From NCBI RefSeq assembly GCF_019375475.1, contig NZ_JAHXGQ010000001.1, positions 620,001 to 684,000 on the forward strand: a stretch of 64,000 nt of DNA, given 5' to 3'. Source of the DNA: Saccharothrix obliqua (GTDB taxonomy: Bacteria; Actinomycetota; Actinomycetes; Mycobacteriales; Pseudonocardiaceae). The notes below the pieces were generated by a model. That model ran no database searches. It was not told the origin of the DNA and saw only the letters and a list, made by a program, of their open reading frames with translations. This document shows positions 8,057-17,661 of this stretch, one piece after another (within the stretch, counting starts at the first letter, position 1; each line of letters opens with the position of its first letter). Both the position numbers and the translations under genes were made by a program.

Positions 8057-8205
8057 CGCGTGAACCCCCGCCAGTTGACCTTGGGCACGATCAGGACGGG
8101 ACCGTGGGGGTTCTTGGAGTCCCGAACGGCGACCGCGCCGGCCAGGTGTCGGACTTCCACGCAGTTGGCCTGGTCGGTGCTGTAGCTGCTCTTGCGCCAG
8201 GACAT
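8053..8205 (-). CDS. DUF397 protein, copy 1 of the array
   Basis: 50 residues: ATG 8205, stop TGA 8055-8053. The sequence starts MSWRKSSYSTDQANCVEVRH and ends KVNWRGFTR. A ribosome site (GAGGAGCGG) precedes the ATG. It lies 17 bases after the Scr1-type regulator gene and is the first of the four DUF397 genes, so the set probably forms one transcript with the regulator. Confidence 0.85.
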   Translation of the reverse strand: MSWRKSSYSTDQANCVEVRHLAGAVAVRDSKNPHGPVLIVPKVNWRGFTR

Positions 8206-8222
8206 GGGTTCCGCTCCTCGCA

Positions 8223-9059
8223 TCAGGTCACCTTGCCGATCAGCTTGGCGATCAGCGCCGCGGACTCATCGGGCGAGAGCGCCAAGGCACACAGCCTGTG
8301 CCAGGCAAGCGTAGCGCTTTCCAGGAAGTCGTCTTCCTCCAAGAAGGTGCTGCTGTTGCGACTTTCGACGTAAACCAGTGATGGTTGGTCGCTGAATTCC
8401 AGCATCATGAACGGGCCACTCAGTCCCGGGTGCGCCGGGCCGTCGAATGGGACCACCTGCACGATGATCCTCGGTCGTTGCGCCATGGCGGCGAGGTGTT
8501 GCAGCTGGGACCGCATCATTTCGGGGTTGCCCAGGTGCCGCCGGAGGACCGGTTCGTCGATGACCAGGTGCACACCGGCCCGGGTGAGGGCGACCTGCCT
8601 GCCCATCCGAGTCGCCACCAGCGCTTCGACCTCTGCGGCGTCGAGGGTGTCGTTGACCCCGCGCATCACCGTCGCGGCGTACTCCGCCGTCTGCGCCAGG
8701 CCCGGGATCACCAGCGGCTCGTAGTTGTGGATGCCGATCGCCTCCGCCTCGAAGTCGATCAGGTTCTTCCAGTTGCCAGGCAGCTTGCCGTGGATCGTGT
8801 GCCAGTTCCGGGTCTCTCCCGCCCGCACCAGGGCGACCAGTTCTTGCCGCAACCCGGCAGGCGCCTGGAGGAAGCCGAGTATCGCCGCCACCTCGTCCGC
8901 GTACAAACCCCGGTTCGCGGTTTCCATGCGGCTGATCTTGCTCTCTGAACACCCGATCGCCGCGGCCACCTCCGCGCAGCTCAAACCCCTCGCCAAGCGC
9001 AACGCGCGCAATTCCGTGGACACCCGGCGCTGGCGCACGGAAGCTCCCCTGCGTGTCAT
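8223..9059 (-). CDS. Scr1-type helix-turn-helix regulator (XRE family, DUF5753 C-terminal domain)
   Basis: 278 residues, ATG 9059. The N-terminal XRE helix-turn-helix is ELRALRLARGLSCAEVAAAIGCSESKISRMETANRG. The rest is the domain typical of Scr1 regulators: LIDFEAEA...IHNYEPLVIPGLAQTAEYA, VATRMGRQ, HLVIDEPVLRRHLG, MMRSQLQHLA and VPFDGPAHPGLSGPFMMLEF. Such regulators are regularly encoded directly upstream of DUF397 proteins and act as antitoxin-like or signalling partners. Here one regulator serves four DUF397 genes. It diverges from the small ORF at 9156. Confidence 0.9.
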   Translation of the reverse strand: MTRRGASVRQRRVSTELRALRLARGLSCAEVAAAIGCSESKISRMETANRGLYADEVAAILGFLQAPAGLRQELVALVRAGETRNWHTIHGKLPGNWKNLIDFEAEAIGIHNYEPLVIPGLAQTAEYAATVMRGVNDTLDAAEVEALVATRMGRQVALTRAGVHLVIDEPVLRRHLGNPEMMRSQLQHLAAMAQRPRIIVQVVPFDGPAHPGLSGPFMMLEFSDQPSLVYVESRNSSTFLEEDDFLESATLAWHRLCALALSPDESAALIAKLIGKVT

Positions 9060-9155
9060 GGCGAAAGCGTTCCTCCTTGCCCGACGGGCAAGAAAGGGCT
9101 GTCACCCGAAGGTGCGCATTGCCGGACCCGGGCGCAAGAGAGGAGCGTATTCCAC

Positions 9156-9347
9156 ATGCGGCAGACCTGGCAGATCAGTGGTGCATTCGCGGATTGGCGG
9201 TTGACCGTCGCGATCGTCCCGCCGGACGGCGCGCCGGTGCACCCGGAACCCGACCTGGAACCGCTCGCCGAGCACTTCCGGGTGCTCGCCGAAATGGTGG
9301 AGGCGCACCACGAACTGGACCGACTCGCCACGCGCGACAGCCGCTGA
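9156..9347 (+). CDS. Small hypothetical protein
   Basis: 63 residues, ATG 9156, with a GAGGAG ribosome site about 10 bases upstream. It has a predicted strand-rich N-terminus (RQTWQISGAFADWRLTVAIV) and an acidic C-terminal helix (EPLAEHFRVLAEMVEAHHEL). The family is not recognised. It diverges from the Scr1 regulator and converges on the NACHT gene with 2 bases between stops. It may belong to the DUF397/Scr1 module. Confidence 0.45.
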   Translation: MRQTWQISGAFADWRLTVAIVPPDGAPVHPEPDLEPLAEHFRVLAEMVEAHHELDRLATRDSR

Positions 9348-9349
9348 CC

Positions 9350-12300
9350 TCACCGGCGGATCGGCAACGGCTCCCGGATCGCGAGCCGGCGGATCTCCGG
9401 GTAGTACGGGTCCAGCTCACCCATCTCGAACCGGCAGTCCCGCACCATCCAGAACACGTCCTTGCTCCGCCCGCTCGGACACTTGTAAGAACCATCCGGC
9501 AGCAACGCCACATGGCCGTCCTCGTCGGCCACGAAAGTCACCAGCTCCACCCCGTCACGCGAATGCCACAGCCGAGCCGTCCGGTCCTCACCTCCGGTCG
9601 CGAGGTACCGGCCATCCAGCGAAAACGCCACCGCGCGCACCGCACCCGTGTGCCGCACAAGGCTGTGCAACAGGTTCCCGCTCGCATCCCACACGCGCGC
9701 CACGCCGTCCGACGACGCCGTGGCGATCCGTCCATCCGACGCGATGGCCACGTCCCACACGGCGCGCCCGACGGAAATCTCCCCGAGCTGCACGCCATCC
9801 ACCGACCACAACAACACGTGGCCGTCCAAGGAGCCGGTGGCGACGATCCGCCCGTCCCGCGAGAACGCCACGGACACGATGTCGGACAGGTGGTTGACGA
9901 GTTCCCGATCAACCCCACGGCGCCATATCCGCGCCACGCCGCCCTCATGGCCGACAACGATGCGTGAGCCGTCGGGGGAGTAGGCGACGCACGTGGCAGC
10001 CCGGGTGCTGCTCGGCTGGAGTCCCGATTGTTGGTCCGGACTGTTCGTGTTCCAGAACAACAACCCACCGGTGTCCGTCACCCCAACGACTCGGCGGCCA
10101 CGCGGCGCGAACGCCACCGACCGCACCCGGACACCGGTGTCGAAGGTGATGTCCTCCTCCCCGGGCGCCTCCAGGTACGCGCCGGCGTTGCTGCTCACCG
10201 CCAACGCGCCGTCCTCGGCCAGGTCGGCCGCCTCGATCCGGCCGGGGAAGATGTGGTGCTCGTCGACCACCCCGTCACCGATGTCCCACAACCGCACCCC
10301 GGTCTCCGACGCCACCATCAACCGCCGACCGTCCGCCGTGAACCGCACGGCGACCACCGCCGAGTAGGTCAACGGCGTCGTCAGCACTGCCAGGAAGCGC
10401 TCGCTGTCCGTGCGCTCGTCCTGCCGGATGACGACCCGCGCCCGGTCCCGCGTGCTGGACGCCGCGGCGGCCAGCTCCGGCCGGTCCGCACCCGTCACAC
10501 CGAGCAGCGCGGCGCCCTCCCACCGGCTGCCGGTGAGGACCGCGTCGGTGAGGCTGCCGCCGAACACCCGCACCCCGCGGCAATCCGCGCCGGTCAGGTC
10601 CGCGTCGCCGAGGTCCATCCCCACCAGGCGCTGCCCGCTGAGGTCCGCGCCCGCCAGGTTCGCGCCACGCAGGTTCAACGCACCGAGGTCCGCACCACGC
10701 AGGTCGACGCCTTCCAGGCCGAGCACCTGCCTCCGCAACCGGGTCGCGACCGCGGTGGCGTTCTGCTTCGCCGCGTCGCCCGCGTCGTCGGCCGCCAGCA
10801 CCGCCCGCGCCCACGCCAGCGCGGCGTCGTGACCCGCCAGGTCGCAGAAGAAGTCGACCATCAGCCTGGACATCCGGCGGTCCGCGACGACGACCTCGTC
10901 CCGCCCGGCACGCAGGTCGTCCGCCGCGACCTTCGCGACCAGCCACTCCACCACCGACTGGTGCACGAACGCGAAACCCTCGTCGGTGCGCACCAGCAGC
11001 GTCCCCGACCCGACGGCGTGCGCGGCCTGGTCGATGGTGTAGCCGCGGTCGGCGAGCCTGGTCAGCCGCGACACCACGGCGTCGGTGAGGTCGCCGGTCT
11101 GCACGGTGGTCGCGGTCGTCTGCCACAGGCGCAACGCCAGCGCGGTGCACGCCGCCAGCCGTTCCGCGCCGTCGAACGACGGCGTGCCGAGCCGGTGCTG
11201 CTGCCGGTCGGCCTCGTGCACCAGCCAGAAGTCCACCAGCTCCCGGTACAGCTCGGCCGCGCTGATCCGGCCGTGCTCGCGGCGGATCTCCAGCAGCCGG
11301 TCCTCGTCCAGGTCGGCGATGAACGACAGCATCCGCGGGTTGCGGGACAGCCCCAGCAGGTCGCTGATCACGCCGAGCAACGCGAAGCGCCGCGTCGCCC
11401 GGCCCGGGTCGCCGTAGTGGCGGGTCAGGAAGTCCACGATCTGGTCGTCGCCGAAGTCCTCCAGCACCACGCCCCGGCTCGCGGACAACGCCGACACCCG
11501 CTGCCCCAGCGCGGTCAGCACCTGGTTGGTGGACCGGAAGTGCTGGGTGCGGCTGGTCAGCACGACCTTCGCCCGGTCGGTGACGGCCTGGAGCAGCGTG
11601 CCGAGGTAGTCGGCGGCGTTGTCGTAGCCGACGCGCAGCTCCAGCTCGTCGAAGCCGTCGAACAACAACGCCAGCCGCCCGCTGCTGATCATGTACCGGA
11701 GCTTGGTCACGTCCACCGCGTCGACGCCCTCGCGCACCAGGTGCTGCGCCAGCAGCTCGTCCAGCGACGGCGCCTTCTCCAACCGGCGCAGCTCCACCAG
11801 CACCGGCAGCAGGCCGGGCAGGTGCTCGGGCAGCACGCGCGTCAACTGCCGCAGCAGGAACGACTTGCCGCGCCCGAAGTCGCCCAGCACCACGACGAAC
11901 CGGGCCTGCTCGCGGCCGAGCGCGTCGATGACGTGCGCCAGGACGTCGTCCGCCACCTCCGCCGCTCCGAGCACCGTGAACCGTTGCGGGACGTAGAGTT
12001 CCGCCGGGTACACGCGGTCCGATGCGAGCGCACGCGCCTGACGCTCGACCAGCGGTCGCAGGTCCACCAAGCCCTGGTACTCCACGAAGCTCCGCAGTCG
12101 GACACCTCGGCGTTGCGCGAAGAGCGTCACTTCCGGTTCGGCGGGCGGTCCGCTGTAGACGAGTTCGGACGGCACCGAGGGATCGGCCGCCGCGAACGCC
12201 TCGTGCACCCGCGTGACGAACTGACGGACGTCATCGGTGGTCACGGGCCCCGAAGCCACACCCACGGGCCACTGCTCGAAACCACCGCCCACGCGGGGTT

Positions 12301-13819
12301 TCGACACGCGCAGGTACCACTCGTCGGGCCGTGGCGTGATGGTCGCCGTCGGGTGGGACACGGTTGTCGCCTCGTGCACGCGCTCGAAGAACGTGCCGCG
12401 CAACGACGGCGACCGGTCCACCAGCATCCGGTTGACCGAGCCGAACGCGACCTGCGCCGACTCCCACTCGACCGCGATGTCCTCCGTCCCGGCCGTCACC
12501 CACCCGTCGCGGAACCGGCGCACGGTGCGGCCGATCTCCATGGGGCGCAACGAGAGCAACTGGTACGTGCCCTCGGTGACGGGCAGCAGCGGCACGCCGC
12601 CGGGCAGCCGGCCCGCGTCGCCCGGACCCGTCAGGCACAGGCTCAGGCGGTCGCGCTCGCCGAACCGGTGGTCGGCCACCCAGCGGTGCACCGCGCCCAG
12701 CCGCAGCCACCCGCGCAGCCGGTAGTCCCGCAGCAGCGCCAGGAACCGGGTGGTCTGCCGCTCGCCGAGGTGCGCGCCCGAGTCCCGGTGGCTGTCGTGG
12801 AACGTGGAGTTGAACCCGGCCACCACCACCGCCAGGTCCGGCACCTCGAACAACGACCACGGCTCGTCCGGCGTGAACGTCGCCCGGCCCTGGTAGAACT
12901 CGTCGAACGCCGCCGCGTACGGGCCCCACTTCGGCCAGTACGGCGGCACCGGCGCCCGTTCCAGCGCCTCCTCCTGCGCGAAGTACGCCTGGCACGCCAA
13001 CCGGTTCACGTCCCGCGTGCCCGGCACCACCACGACCCGGTCGCGCGGCAGCTCCACCGCCTCCGCCAGGTGCGCGAGGAACCGGAACCCGCGTTCGAAC
13101 CCGCTCGGCCGGCCGTCCTCGGTCAGGTCGCCGGTGAACACCACGAGGTCCGGGCGCTCGTCGGCGAGCGAGTCGTGCAGCGGCCCGAACCAGCGCTCGT
13201 CCGGGCCGAACCGCACCGATGCCACGTGCAGCGCGGTGATCGCGTCGGCCCGGCGCGTCGGGCGCGGCCACACCGCGCGCAACCGCTCGGCCGGGATCGC
13301 CTGCCCGGCCGCCGTGACGACGCCCACGACCCGGTCGGTGGCCGGGTCCCACACCGGTCCGCCGAGGTAGCCGGGTCCGGTGCCCGTCGGGCCGACGTCG
13401 AGCCGCACCAGGCGTTCGTCCTCCTCGCCGTGCACGACCGCACGCACCCGTGCGCCGTCCGGCCGGTCGTAGAGGAAGCCGAACACCTCCACCGGGTGTC
13501 CCGGCCGCGGTGGCGTGGCGACCAGCTTCACGGGCGTCGCGGCAGGTGGCAGGTCCAGCGCCAGGACGCACACGTCGTCGCCGGGGAGCCCCGGCGGCGT
13601 CCAGGTGTGGACGGTCGCCGTGACGACTTCCCTCGCGAAACGCACGCGCACCGGCCCGTCCGGGCGTTCCACCGCACGGGCGTCTCGACCCAGTGCGACG
13701 TTGACGACGTGTGAGGGGGTGATGACGCGCGTAGGGCTCATCACGACACCCACGCCCACCGTGTGCCCCGCGCTGTCCGTGAACCGCACGACGGAGGTCG
13801 ATAAGGAGCCGGCGGGCAT
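9350..13819 (-). CDS. Trypsin-like / phosphoesterase-like / NACHT / pentapeptide / WD40 fusion protein, front domains degenerate
   Basis: 1489 residues counted from ATG 13819; ATG 13837 is in frame but would leave only 11 bases before divergent upp. Order: trypsin-like fold 1-190 (His37 in TPSHVV, Asp81/82 in DDVCVLAL, but GYLGGP where active enzymes have GDSGGP, so Leu152 replaces Ser). Calcineurin-like phosphoesterase fold 195-410 follows: HVASVRFG for H-x-SDLHFG, GDLTEDG kept, VPGTRDV for PGNHDV, TGPGDA for HGHTH, so most metal ligands are lost. NACHT/STAND NTPase has P-loop GDFGRGKS near 646-653 and Walker [10 protein letters not shown] near 716. Pentapeptide repeats span about 1037-1090 and WD40 repeats about 1140-1430. 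A sensor or conflict protein is inferred. Confidence 0.88.
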   Translation of the reverse strand: MPAGSLSTSVVRFTDSAGHTVGVGVVMSPTRVITPSHVVNVALGRDARAVERPDGPVRVRFAREVVTATVHTWTPPGLPGDDVCVLALDLPPAATPVKLVATPPRPGHPVEVFGFLYDRPDGARVRAVVHGEEDERLVRLDVGPTGTGPGYLGGPVWDPATDRVVGVVTAAGQAIPAERLRAVWPRPTRRADAITALHVASVRFGPDERWFGPLHDSLADERPDLVVFTGDLTEDGRPSGFERGFRFLAHLAEAVELPRDRVVVVPGTRDVNRLACQAYFAQEEALERAPVPPYWPKWGPYAAAFDEFYQGRATFTPDEPWSLFEVPDLAVVVAGFNSTFHDSHRDSGAHLGERQTTRFLALLRDYRLRGWLRLGAVHRWVADHRFGERDRLSLCLTGPGDAGRLPGGVPLLPVTEGTYQLLSLRPMEIGRTVRRFRDGWVTAGTEDIAVEWESAQVAFGSVNRMLVDRSPSLRGTFFERVHEATTVSHPTATITPRPDEWYLRVSKPRVGGGFEQWPVGVASGPVTTDDVRQFVTRVHEAFAAADPSVPSELVYSGPPAEPEVTLFAQRRGVRLRSFVEYQGLVDLRPLVERQARALASDRVYPAELYVPQRFTVLGAAEVADDVLAHVIDALGREQARFVVVLGDFGRGKSFLLRQLTRVLPEHLPGLLPVLVELRRLEKAPSLDELLAQHLVREGVDAVDVTKLRYMISSGRLALLFDGFDELELRVGYDNAADYLGTLLQAVTDRAKVVLTSRTQHFRSTNQVLTALGQRVSALSASRGVVLEDFGDDQIVDFLTRHYGDPGRATRRFALLGVISDLLGLSRNPRMLSFIADLDEDRLLEIRREHGRISAAELYRELVDFWLVHEADRQQHRLGTPSFDGAERLAACTALALRLWQTTATTVQTGDLTDAVVSRLTRLADRGYTIDQAAHAVGSGTLLVRTDEGFAFVHQSVVEWLVAKVAADDLRAGRDEVVVADRRMSRLMVDFFCDLAGHDAALAWARAVLAADDAGDAAKQNATAVATRLRRQVLGLEGVDLRGADLGALNLRGANLAGADLSGQRLVGMDLGDADLTGADCRGVRVFGGSLTDAVLTGSRWEGAALLGVTGADRPELAAAASSTRDRARVVIRQDERTDSERFLAVLTTPLTYSAVVAVRFTADGRRLMVASETGVRLWDIGDGVVDEHHIFPGRIEAADLAEDGALAVSSNAGAYLEAPGEEDITFDTGVRVRSVAFAPRGRRVVGVTDTGGLLFWNTNSPDQQSGLQPSSTRAATCVAYSPDGSRIVVGHEGGVARIWRRGVDRELVNHLSDIVSVAFSRDGRIVATGSLDGHVLLWSVDGVQLGEISVGRAVWDVAIASDGRIATASSDGVARVWDASGNLLHSLVRHTGAVRAVAFSLDGRYLATGGEDRTARLWHSRDGVELVTFVADEDGHVALLPDGSYKCPSGRSKDVFWMVRDCRFEMGELDPYYPEIRRLAIREPLPIRR

Positions 13820-13848
13820 CGCTAACTGGTACCACATACTGTTCGGCC

Positions 13849-14472
13849 ATGGACGTCTTCGTTGTCGAACATCCCCTGGCCAGGGCGCGCTTGACCACCA
13901 TGCGCGACGCCCGCACGGACAACGCGGCGTTCCGCGCCGCGTTGCACGAGTTGACCGTGATGCTCGTGTACGAAGCCACCCGCGACATGCCCGTGGCCGA
14001 GGAGAAAGTGCACACGCCCGTGGCGCGCACCACCGGCTACCGGCTGGCGAACCCGCCGTTGCTGGTGCCCGTGCTGCGCGCCGGGCTCGGCATGGCCGAC
14101 CAGGCGCACAAGCTGATCCCGGACGCGCAGATGGGTTTCGTGGGCCTCGCCCGCGACGAGGAAACCCTCCAGCCGACGCCCTACATGGAATCGCTGCCCG
14201 AATCGCTCGCCGGGCGTCCGGTGTTCGTCCTGGACCCGATGCTCGCCACGGGCGGCTCGATGCTCTACACGATCCGGTTGTTGATCGACCGCGGCGCGAC
14301 GGACGTGACGGCCGTGTGCGCGCTCGCCGCGCCGGAAGGCATCCGCAAGCTGGAGGAGTCGGGGCTGCCGATGCGCATGGTGACCGCCAGCGTCGACGAG
14401 CGCCTGAACGACTCGGGTTTCATCGTCCCGGGGCTCGGCGACGCCGGCGACCGCCAGTACGGCGCGGTCTGA
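13849..14472 (+). CDS. upp: Uracil phosphoribosyltransferase
   Basis: 207 residues, ATG 13849, normal length. It makes UMP from uracil and PRPP (pyrimidine salvage). Motifs: [40 protein letters not shown] (the PRPP loop), and [20 protein letters not shown] (uracil binding). It is divergent from the NACHT fusion gene, so its promoter must lie within or next to that gene's 5' end. In mycobacteria upp also sits close to pmmB and deoD, which occur here at 23669-26082. Confidence 0.95.
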   Translation: MDVFVVEHPLARARLTTMRDARTDNAAFRAALHELTVMLVYEATRDMPVAEEKVHTPVARTTGYRLANPPLLVPVLRAGLGMADQAHKLIPDAQMGFVGLARDEETLQPTPYMESLPESLAGRPVFVLDPMLATGGSMLYTIRLLIDRGATDVTAVCALAAPEGIRKLEESGLPMRMVTASVDERLNDSGFIVPGLGDAGDRQYGAV

Positions 14473-14476
14473 CCCG

Positions 14477-15316
14477 TCAGCCCAGTTCGGCGGCGTGGTC
14501 GGCCGCCCACTCCGCGAGGGTCCGGCCGCGCCTGCCCACGACCTCCTGGAACGTCGGCTGCACGCTCGGCGGTTCCTCGTTGTGCTGGGCGGCGTAACCC
14601 ATCAGGTACTCGGCGGCGTCCCACGGCACGCCCACGTCGCGGATCAGCGCCGCCCGCGCCTGCCCGTAGGTGACCTGCTCGAACCCGATCGCCCGGCCGA
14701 GGCCCGCCCCGATCGCCGCGGCCTGCTGCCGGTGGGTCAGCGCTTCGGGTCCGCTGAGCCGGTACGCGCGACCGTGGTGCCCGTCCTCCAGCAACGCGCG
14801 CACGGCGACCTCCGCGATGTCCGCCTCGTGCACGGGCGCGCCGACGGCGTCCGGGTACGCGAAGCGCACGACGTTCTCCTTCCGGATCGTGTCGGCCCAG
14901 ATGAGCTTGTTGGACATGAACTCGCCGGGCCGCACGTGCGTCCACTCCAGACCGGACGCCTCGACGACCTTCTCCACCGTCTCCAACGCCTCGTAGCTGC
15001 CGGGGCGTCGCACGGCCACCGCGTCGCTGGAGAGCAGCACGACCCGGCGGAGGTCTGTGGCGTGCCGGAGGAAGTCCTCGGCGAGGGCGGCCACGTCGGG
15101 CGCGACCACCACCGGGTTGAGGAAGACCGCCGTCACGCCCGCCAGCGGCAGTTCGGCGGGCCGGGTCAGGTCGCCTTTCACAGTCACCACGCCCGCGGGC
15201 AGGTCCGCTTTGTCCGGGTTGCGGGTCAGCGCCCGGAAGTCGACACCCGCCGTCACCAGTTGCCGGACCACGTGCCCACCCACGTTGCCGGTCGCTCCGG
15301 TCACCAGGATCGTCAC
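14477..15316 (-). CDS. NmrA-like NAD(P)H-binding oxidoreductase (atypical SDR)
   Basis: 279 residues from GTG 15316, preceded by a GGGGGAA ribosome site. The N-terminal nucleotide-binding motif ILVTGATGNVGGHVVRQL is followed by ALTRNPDKA, VVLLSSDAVA (no YxxxK catalytic pair) and HVRPGEFMSN. This is the atypical NmrA/a5 group that senses or reduces with NAD(P). The substrate is unknown. It converges on upp with 4 bases between stops. A TGCAAA-CT-TTTGCA palindrome about 70 bases upstream is a possible operator. Confidence 0.85.
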   Translation of the reverse strand: MTILVTGATGNVGGHVVRQLVTAGVDFRALTRNPDKADLPAGVVTVKGDLTRPAELPLAGVTAVFLNPVVVAPDVAALAEDFLRHATDLRRVVLLSSDAVAVRRPGSYEALETVEKVVEASGLEWTHVRPGEFMSNKLIWADTIRKENVVRFAYPDAVGAPVHEADIAEVAVRALLEDGHHGRAYRLSGPEALTHRQQAAAIGAGLGRAIGFEQVTYGQARAALIRDVGVPWDAAEYLMGYAAQHNEEPPSVQPTFQEVVGRRGRTLAEWAADHAAELG

Positions 15317-15388
15317 CGTTCCCCCTAGTCGATAGCTGTTCAAACTTGAGGACGGCGACGTTAGCGCGCTGCCCCGCCACCGCGCACA

Positions 15389-15402
15389 TGCAAACTTTTG
15401 CA
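15389..15402. promoter_or_regulatory. Palindromic operator candidate between the NmrA-like gene and chitinase
   Basis: TGCAAA-CT-TTTGCA has perfect 6-base arms. It stands out as AT-rich in a very GC-rich region and lies upstream of the NmrA-like gene. No adjacent regulator (for example HxlR type) is present, so the binding protein is unknown. Confidence 0.4.
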
Positions 15403-15471
15403 ACAACTGTGAAATGTGAGTCCGAAGGCAACTCACCGGTATGCCCTGATTCGGCCGTTCGGCCGTAGAGG

Positions 15472-15506
15472 TGGTCTAGACCTCAGCCCTACCGTGGTCT
15501 GGACCA
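15472..15506 (+). promoter_or_regulatory. Two dre-like (DasR) sites in the chitinase promoter
   Basis: Two near-palindromes, TGGTCTAGACCT (15472-15483) and TGGTCTGGACCA (15495-15506), start 23 bases apart. They resemble the ACTGGTCTAGACCACT dre consensus bound by DasR, the GntR-family N-acetylglucosamine regulator of streptomycete chitinases. Paired direct repeats in chitinase promoters are a known arrangement. DasR itself is not in this window. Confidence 0.75.
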
Positions 15507-15540
15507 CACTTCCGCTGCCGCCGTCACCGCGAGGAGAAGC

Positions 15541-16842
15541 ATGAAGAGCAGGAGATGGGTGTTCCCCGCCCTCCTGGTTTCCGCTCTCACCCTGTCGCTC
15601 GCCCCGACCGCGCAGGCCCACGGGTCCGGCGGCCACGGCGGGGGGCACGGGAAAGCGCCTCGCACCGTCGGTTACTACACCAACTGGAGCGGCTACGACC
15701 GCAACTTCCTGGTGAAGGACCTGGTCACCAACGGCACCGCACCGCGGCTCACGCACCTGAACTACGCGTTCGGGTTCCTGGACGAGAGCGGCAAGTGCGT
15801 CAGCTCCGACCCGTGGGCCGACTACCAGCGCCCGTTCAGCGCGGAGCAGAGCGTCAACGGCCGGACCGACGACGCCGGCCAGCCGCTGCTCGGCAACCTC
15901 AACCAGCTCAAGCAGCTCAAGGCCAAGTACCCGAAGCTGCGGGTGAACATCTCGCTCGGCGGGTGGACCGGCTCCAAGTTCTTCTCCAACGCGGCCCTGA
16001 CGCCGGAGTCGCGTGCGGCGCACGTGCGGTCGTGCATCGACCTGTGGCTCAAGGGGAACCTCGTCGGCGCGGCGCCCGGTGCGGCGGCCGGTCTGTTCGA
16101 CGGCATCGACCTCGACTGGGAGTGGCCCGCGAGCGAAGGCGCGCCGGGCAACGTGATCCGGGCCGAGGACCGCGAGAACTTCACCGCCCTGCTGCGTGAG
16201 TACCGCTCGCAGCTCGGCCGGCTCACCTGGCGCACCGGCAAGACGTACGACCTGACGGCGTTCCTGCCGGCGAACCCGGCCATGGTGGACCGCGGCTTCG
16301 AGGTCCCGAAGGTGTTCAACCTGCTCACTTTCGCGACCGTGCAGGGCTACGACTACCACGGCGCGTGGGAGTCCGTGACGAACCAGCAGTCGGCCGTGCG
16401 CACACCCGCCGCGGACCCGACGTCGCCGAAGTTCAGCACGCAGGTCACCGTGGACCACTACCTGCGCAAGGGCGCGCCACGCGACAAGATCGTGCTCGGG
16501 GTGCCGTTCTACAGCCGCGGCTGGACCGGTGTGCGCAACCAGGACAACGGCCTCTTCCAGCCCGCGACCGGACCCGCGCCCGCCACCTACGAGGCCGGGT
16601 ACGAGGACTACCGCATCCTCAAGGCGCAGTTGGGCAAGTTCAAGGTGCACCGCGACGCCAAGGCGGGCCACGCCTGGTTGTTCGACGGCACGACGTTCTG
16701 GACGTGGGACGACCCGACGGAGATGAAGCGCAAGGGTCGGTACGTGGCGGAGCGGCGGCTCGGTGGCGCGATGGCCTGGTCGCTCGACGGCGACACCGCC
16801 GACGGCGAGCTGATCCGCGCCCTCAAAGACGGACTGTCCTGA
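15541..16842 (+). CDS. Secreted GH18 chitinase
   Basis: 433 residues. It has a Sec signal peptide (MKSRR, hydrophobic stretch, cleavage near AQA-HG), a short His/Gly linker, then a GH18 barrel: TVGYYTNWSGYDR, NISLGGWTGS and GLFDGIDLDWEWP (the DxxDxDxE catalytic motif near residues 187-194), YDYHGAWE, VPFYSRGW and GGAMAWSLDGD. There is no chitin-binding or cellulose-binding domain. It should hydrolyse chitin outside the cell. Regulation by N-acetylglucosamine through DasR is suggested by two dre-like sites; a GAGGAGAAG ribosome site precedes the ATG. Two hairpins follow the stop codon. Confidence 0.95.
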   Translation: MKSRRWVFPALLVSALTLSLAPTAQAHGSGGHGGGHGKAPRTVGYYTNWSGYDRNFLVKDLVTNGTAPRLTHLNYAFGFLDESGKCVSSDPWADYQRPFSAEQSVNGRTDDAGQPLLGNLNQLKQLKAKYPKLRVNISLGGWTGSKFFSNAALTPESRAAHVRSCIDLWLKGNLVGAAPGAAAGLFDGIDLDWEWPASEGAPGNVIRAEDRENFTALLREYRSQLGRLTWRTGKTYDLTAFLPANPAMVDRGFEVPKVFNLLTFATVQGYDYHGAWESVTNQQSAVRTPAADPTSPKFSTQVTVDHYLRKGAPRDKIVLGVPFYSRGWTGVRNQDNGLFQPATGPAPATYEAGYEDYRILKAQLGKFKVHRDAKAGHAWLFDGTTFWTWDDPTEMKRKGRYVAERRLGGAMAWSLDGDTADGELIRALKDGLS

Positions 16843-16857
16843 TCGGGGCAGTTCACC

Positions 16858-16899
16858 GGGGTCCGGGGAGGTTTCGCGGCGGCCGCCTCCCCGGACCCC
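16858..16899. terminator. Chitinase terminator, first hairpin
   Basis: A perfect 14-base stem (GGGGTCCGGGGAGG with its complement) and a 14-base loop start 16 bases after the chitinase stop codon. No T-tract follows, as is common in high-GC actinobacteria. Confidence 0.7.
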
Positions 16900-16905
16900 A
16901 CCCTG

Positions 16906-16941
16906 ACGCCACCGGCGGACCTCCGGGTCCACCGGTGGCGT
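16906..16941. terminator. Second hairpin between chitinase and TetR gene
   Basis: ACGCCACCGG pairs with CCGGTGGCGT across a 16-base loop; a short TTT follows on the plus strand. It lies between the convergent chitinase and TetR genes and may stop transcription from both sides. Confidence 0.55.
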
Positions 16942-16992
16942 TTCGGCGCTGGTGGCTGGTGACGCCCGGCCGGCACGCGGGCGTGCGACCGG

Positions 16993-17586
16993 TCACCTGC
17001 GGCGCCAGCCCTCCACCTGTGCGCGGATGGCCTGCTCGTAGCCGGGGGCGATCTCCACGCCCGGCGGCAGGTTGCCGTTCAGCTCCAGGCTGACCAGGCC
17101 GTGCACCATGCCCCAGAGGGAGAGGGCGATCCGCTCCTGCGGTTCGGCCACGAACGCGCCCGCCTCGATGGCGCGGGCGACGCTCTCCAGCAGCGGCACG
17201 AACGTCTGGGCCGCCGCGGTGTAGGTGTCCTCGGACGGTTCGAAGTTCGGGACCACCTTGCTGAACATGACGAGGTAGAACTGCGGGTCGGCCAGGGCGC
17301 TGTCGCGGTAGACGAGGCCCAGCCGGACGATGTCCTCGACGGGGTCGTCGGTCGGCGGCAGGGTGGCGAGGCGTTCCCCGAAGCGGCGGAACGCCTCCTC
17401 GTAGAGGGCGTCGAGGAGCGCGGGTTTGCCGCCGAACAGCGAGTACACGGCGGTGGTCGAGGTGTTGACATCCGCTGCCAGCCTGCGCAAGCTCAGTGCG
17501 CCCGGTCCTTCCGTGGACAGCAACTCGCCCGCTCTGTGCAGCAGGCGCGCCCGGAGGGCGTCGTCGTGCGTTTTGGGTCTCGGCAT
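16993..17586 (-). CDS. TetR-family transcriptional regulator
   Basis: 197 residues, ATG 17586. The N-terminal helix-turn-helix is LLSTEGPGALSLRRLAADVNTSTTAVYSLFGGKPALLDALYEEAF. The C-terminal ligand domain has the WHG-like features VMFSKVVPNF, IALSLWGMVHGLVSLEL. Target genes and ligand are unknown. It diverges from the CopG-type gene at 17662, and an AT-rich stretch with TATAA and GATAGAAT elements lies between them, a likely autoregulatory site. Confidence 0.85.
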   Translation of the reverse strand: MPRPKTHDDALRARLLHRAGELLSTEGPGALSLRRLAADVNTSTTAVYSLFGGKPALLDALYEEAFRRFGERLATLPPTDDPVEDIVRLGLVYRDSALADPQFYLVMFSKVVPNFEPSEDTYTAAAQTFVPLLESVARAIEAGAFVAEPQERIALSLWGMVHGLVSLELNGNLPPGVEIAPGYEQAIRAQVEGWRRR

Positions 17587-17635
17587 CGGCTGATTCTATC
17601 GGCAACAGCGTTATAAAACTCGGTCTGGTCAGCGT

Positions 17636-17652
17636 GGTATCAAGTTGGTACC
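17636..17652 (+). promoter_or_regulatory. Operator candidate upstream of the RHH antitoxin
   Basis: GGTATCAA-G-TTGGTACC is an inverted repeat with one mismatch, 9 bases before the ATG of the ribbon-helix-helix gene. RHH antitoxins usually repress their own promoter through short inverted repeats. Confidence 0.45.
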
Positions 17653-17661
17653 GTCCTGGGC

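Noticed and set aside
10028-13714. 1228-codon open frame on the plus strand opposite the NACHT fusion gene
   Set aside because: It is the antisense shadow of a very GC-rich gene: low-complexity Arg/Val/Pro/Gln codons, no family motifs, and the opposite strand has clear domains.
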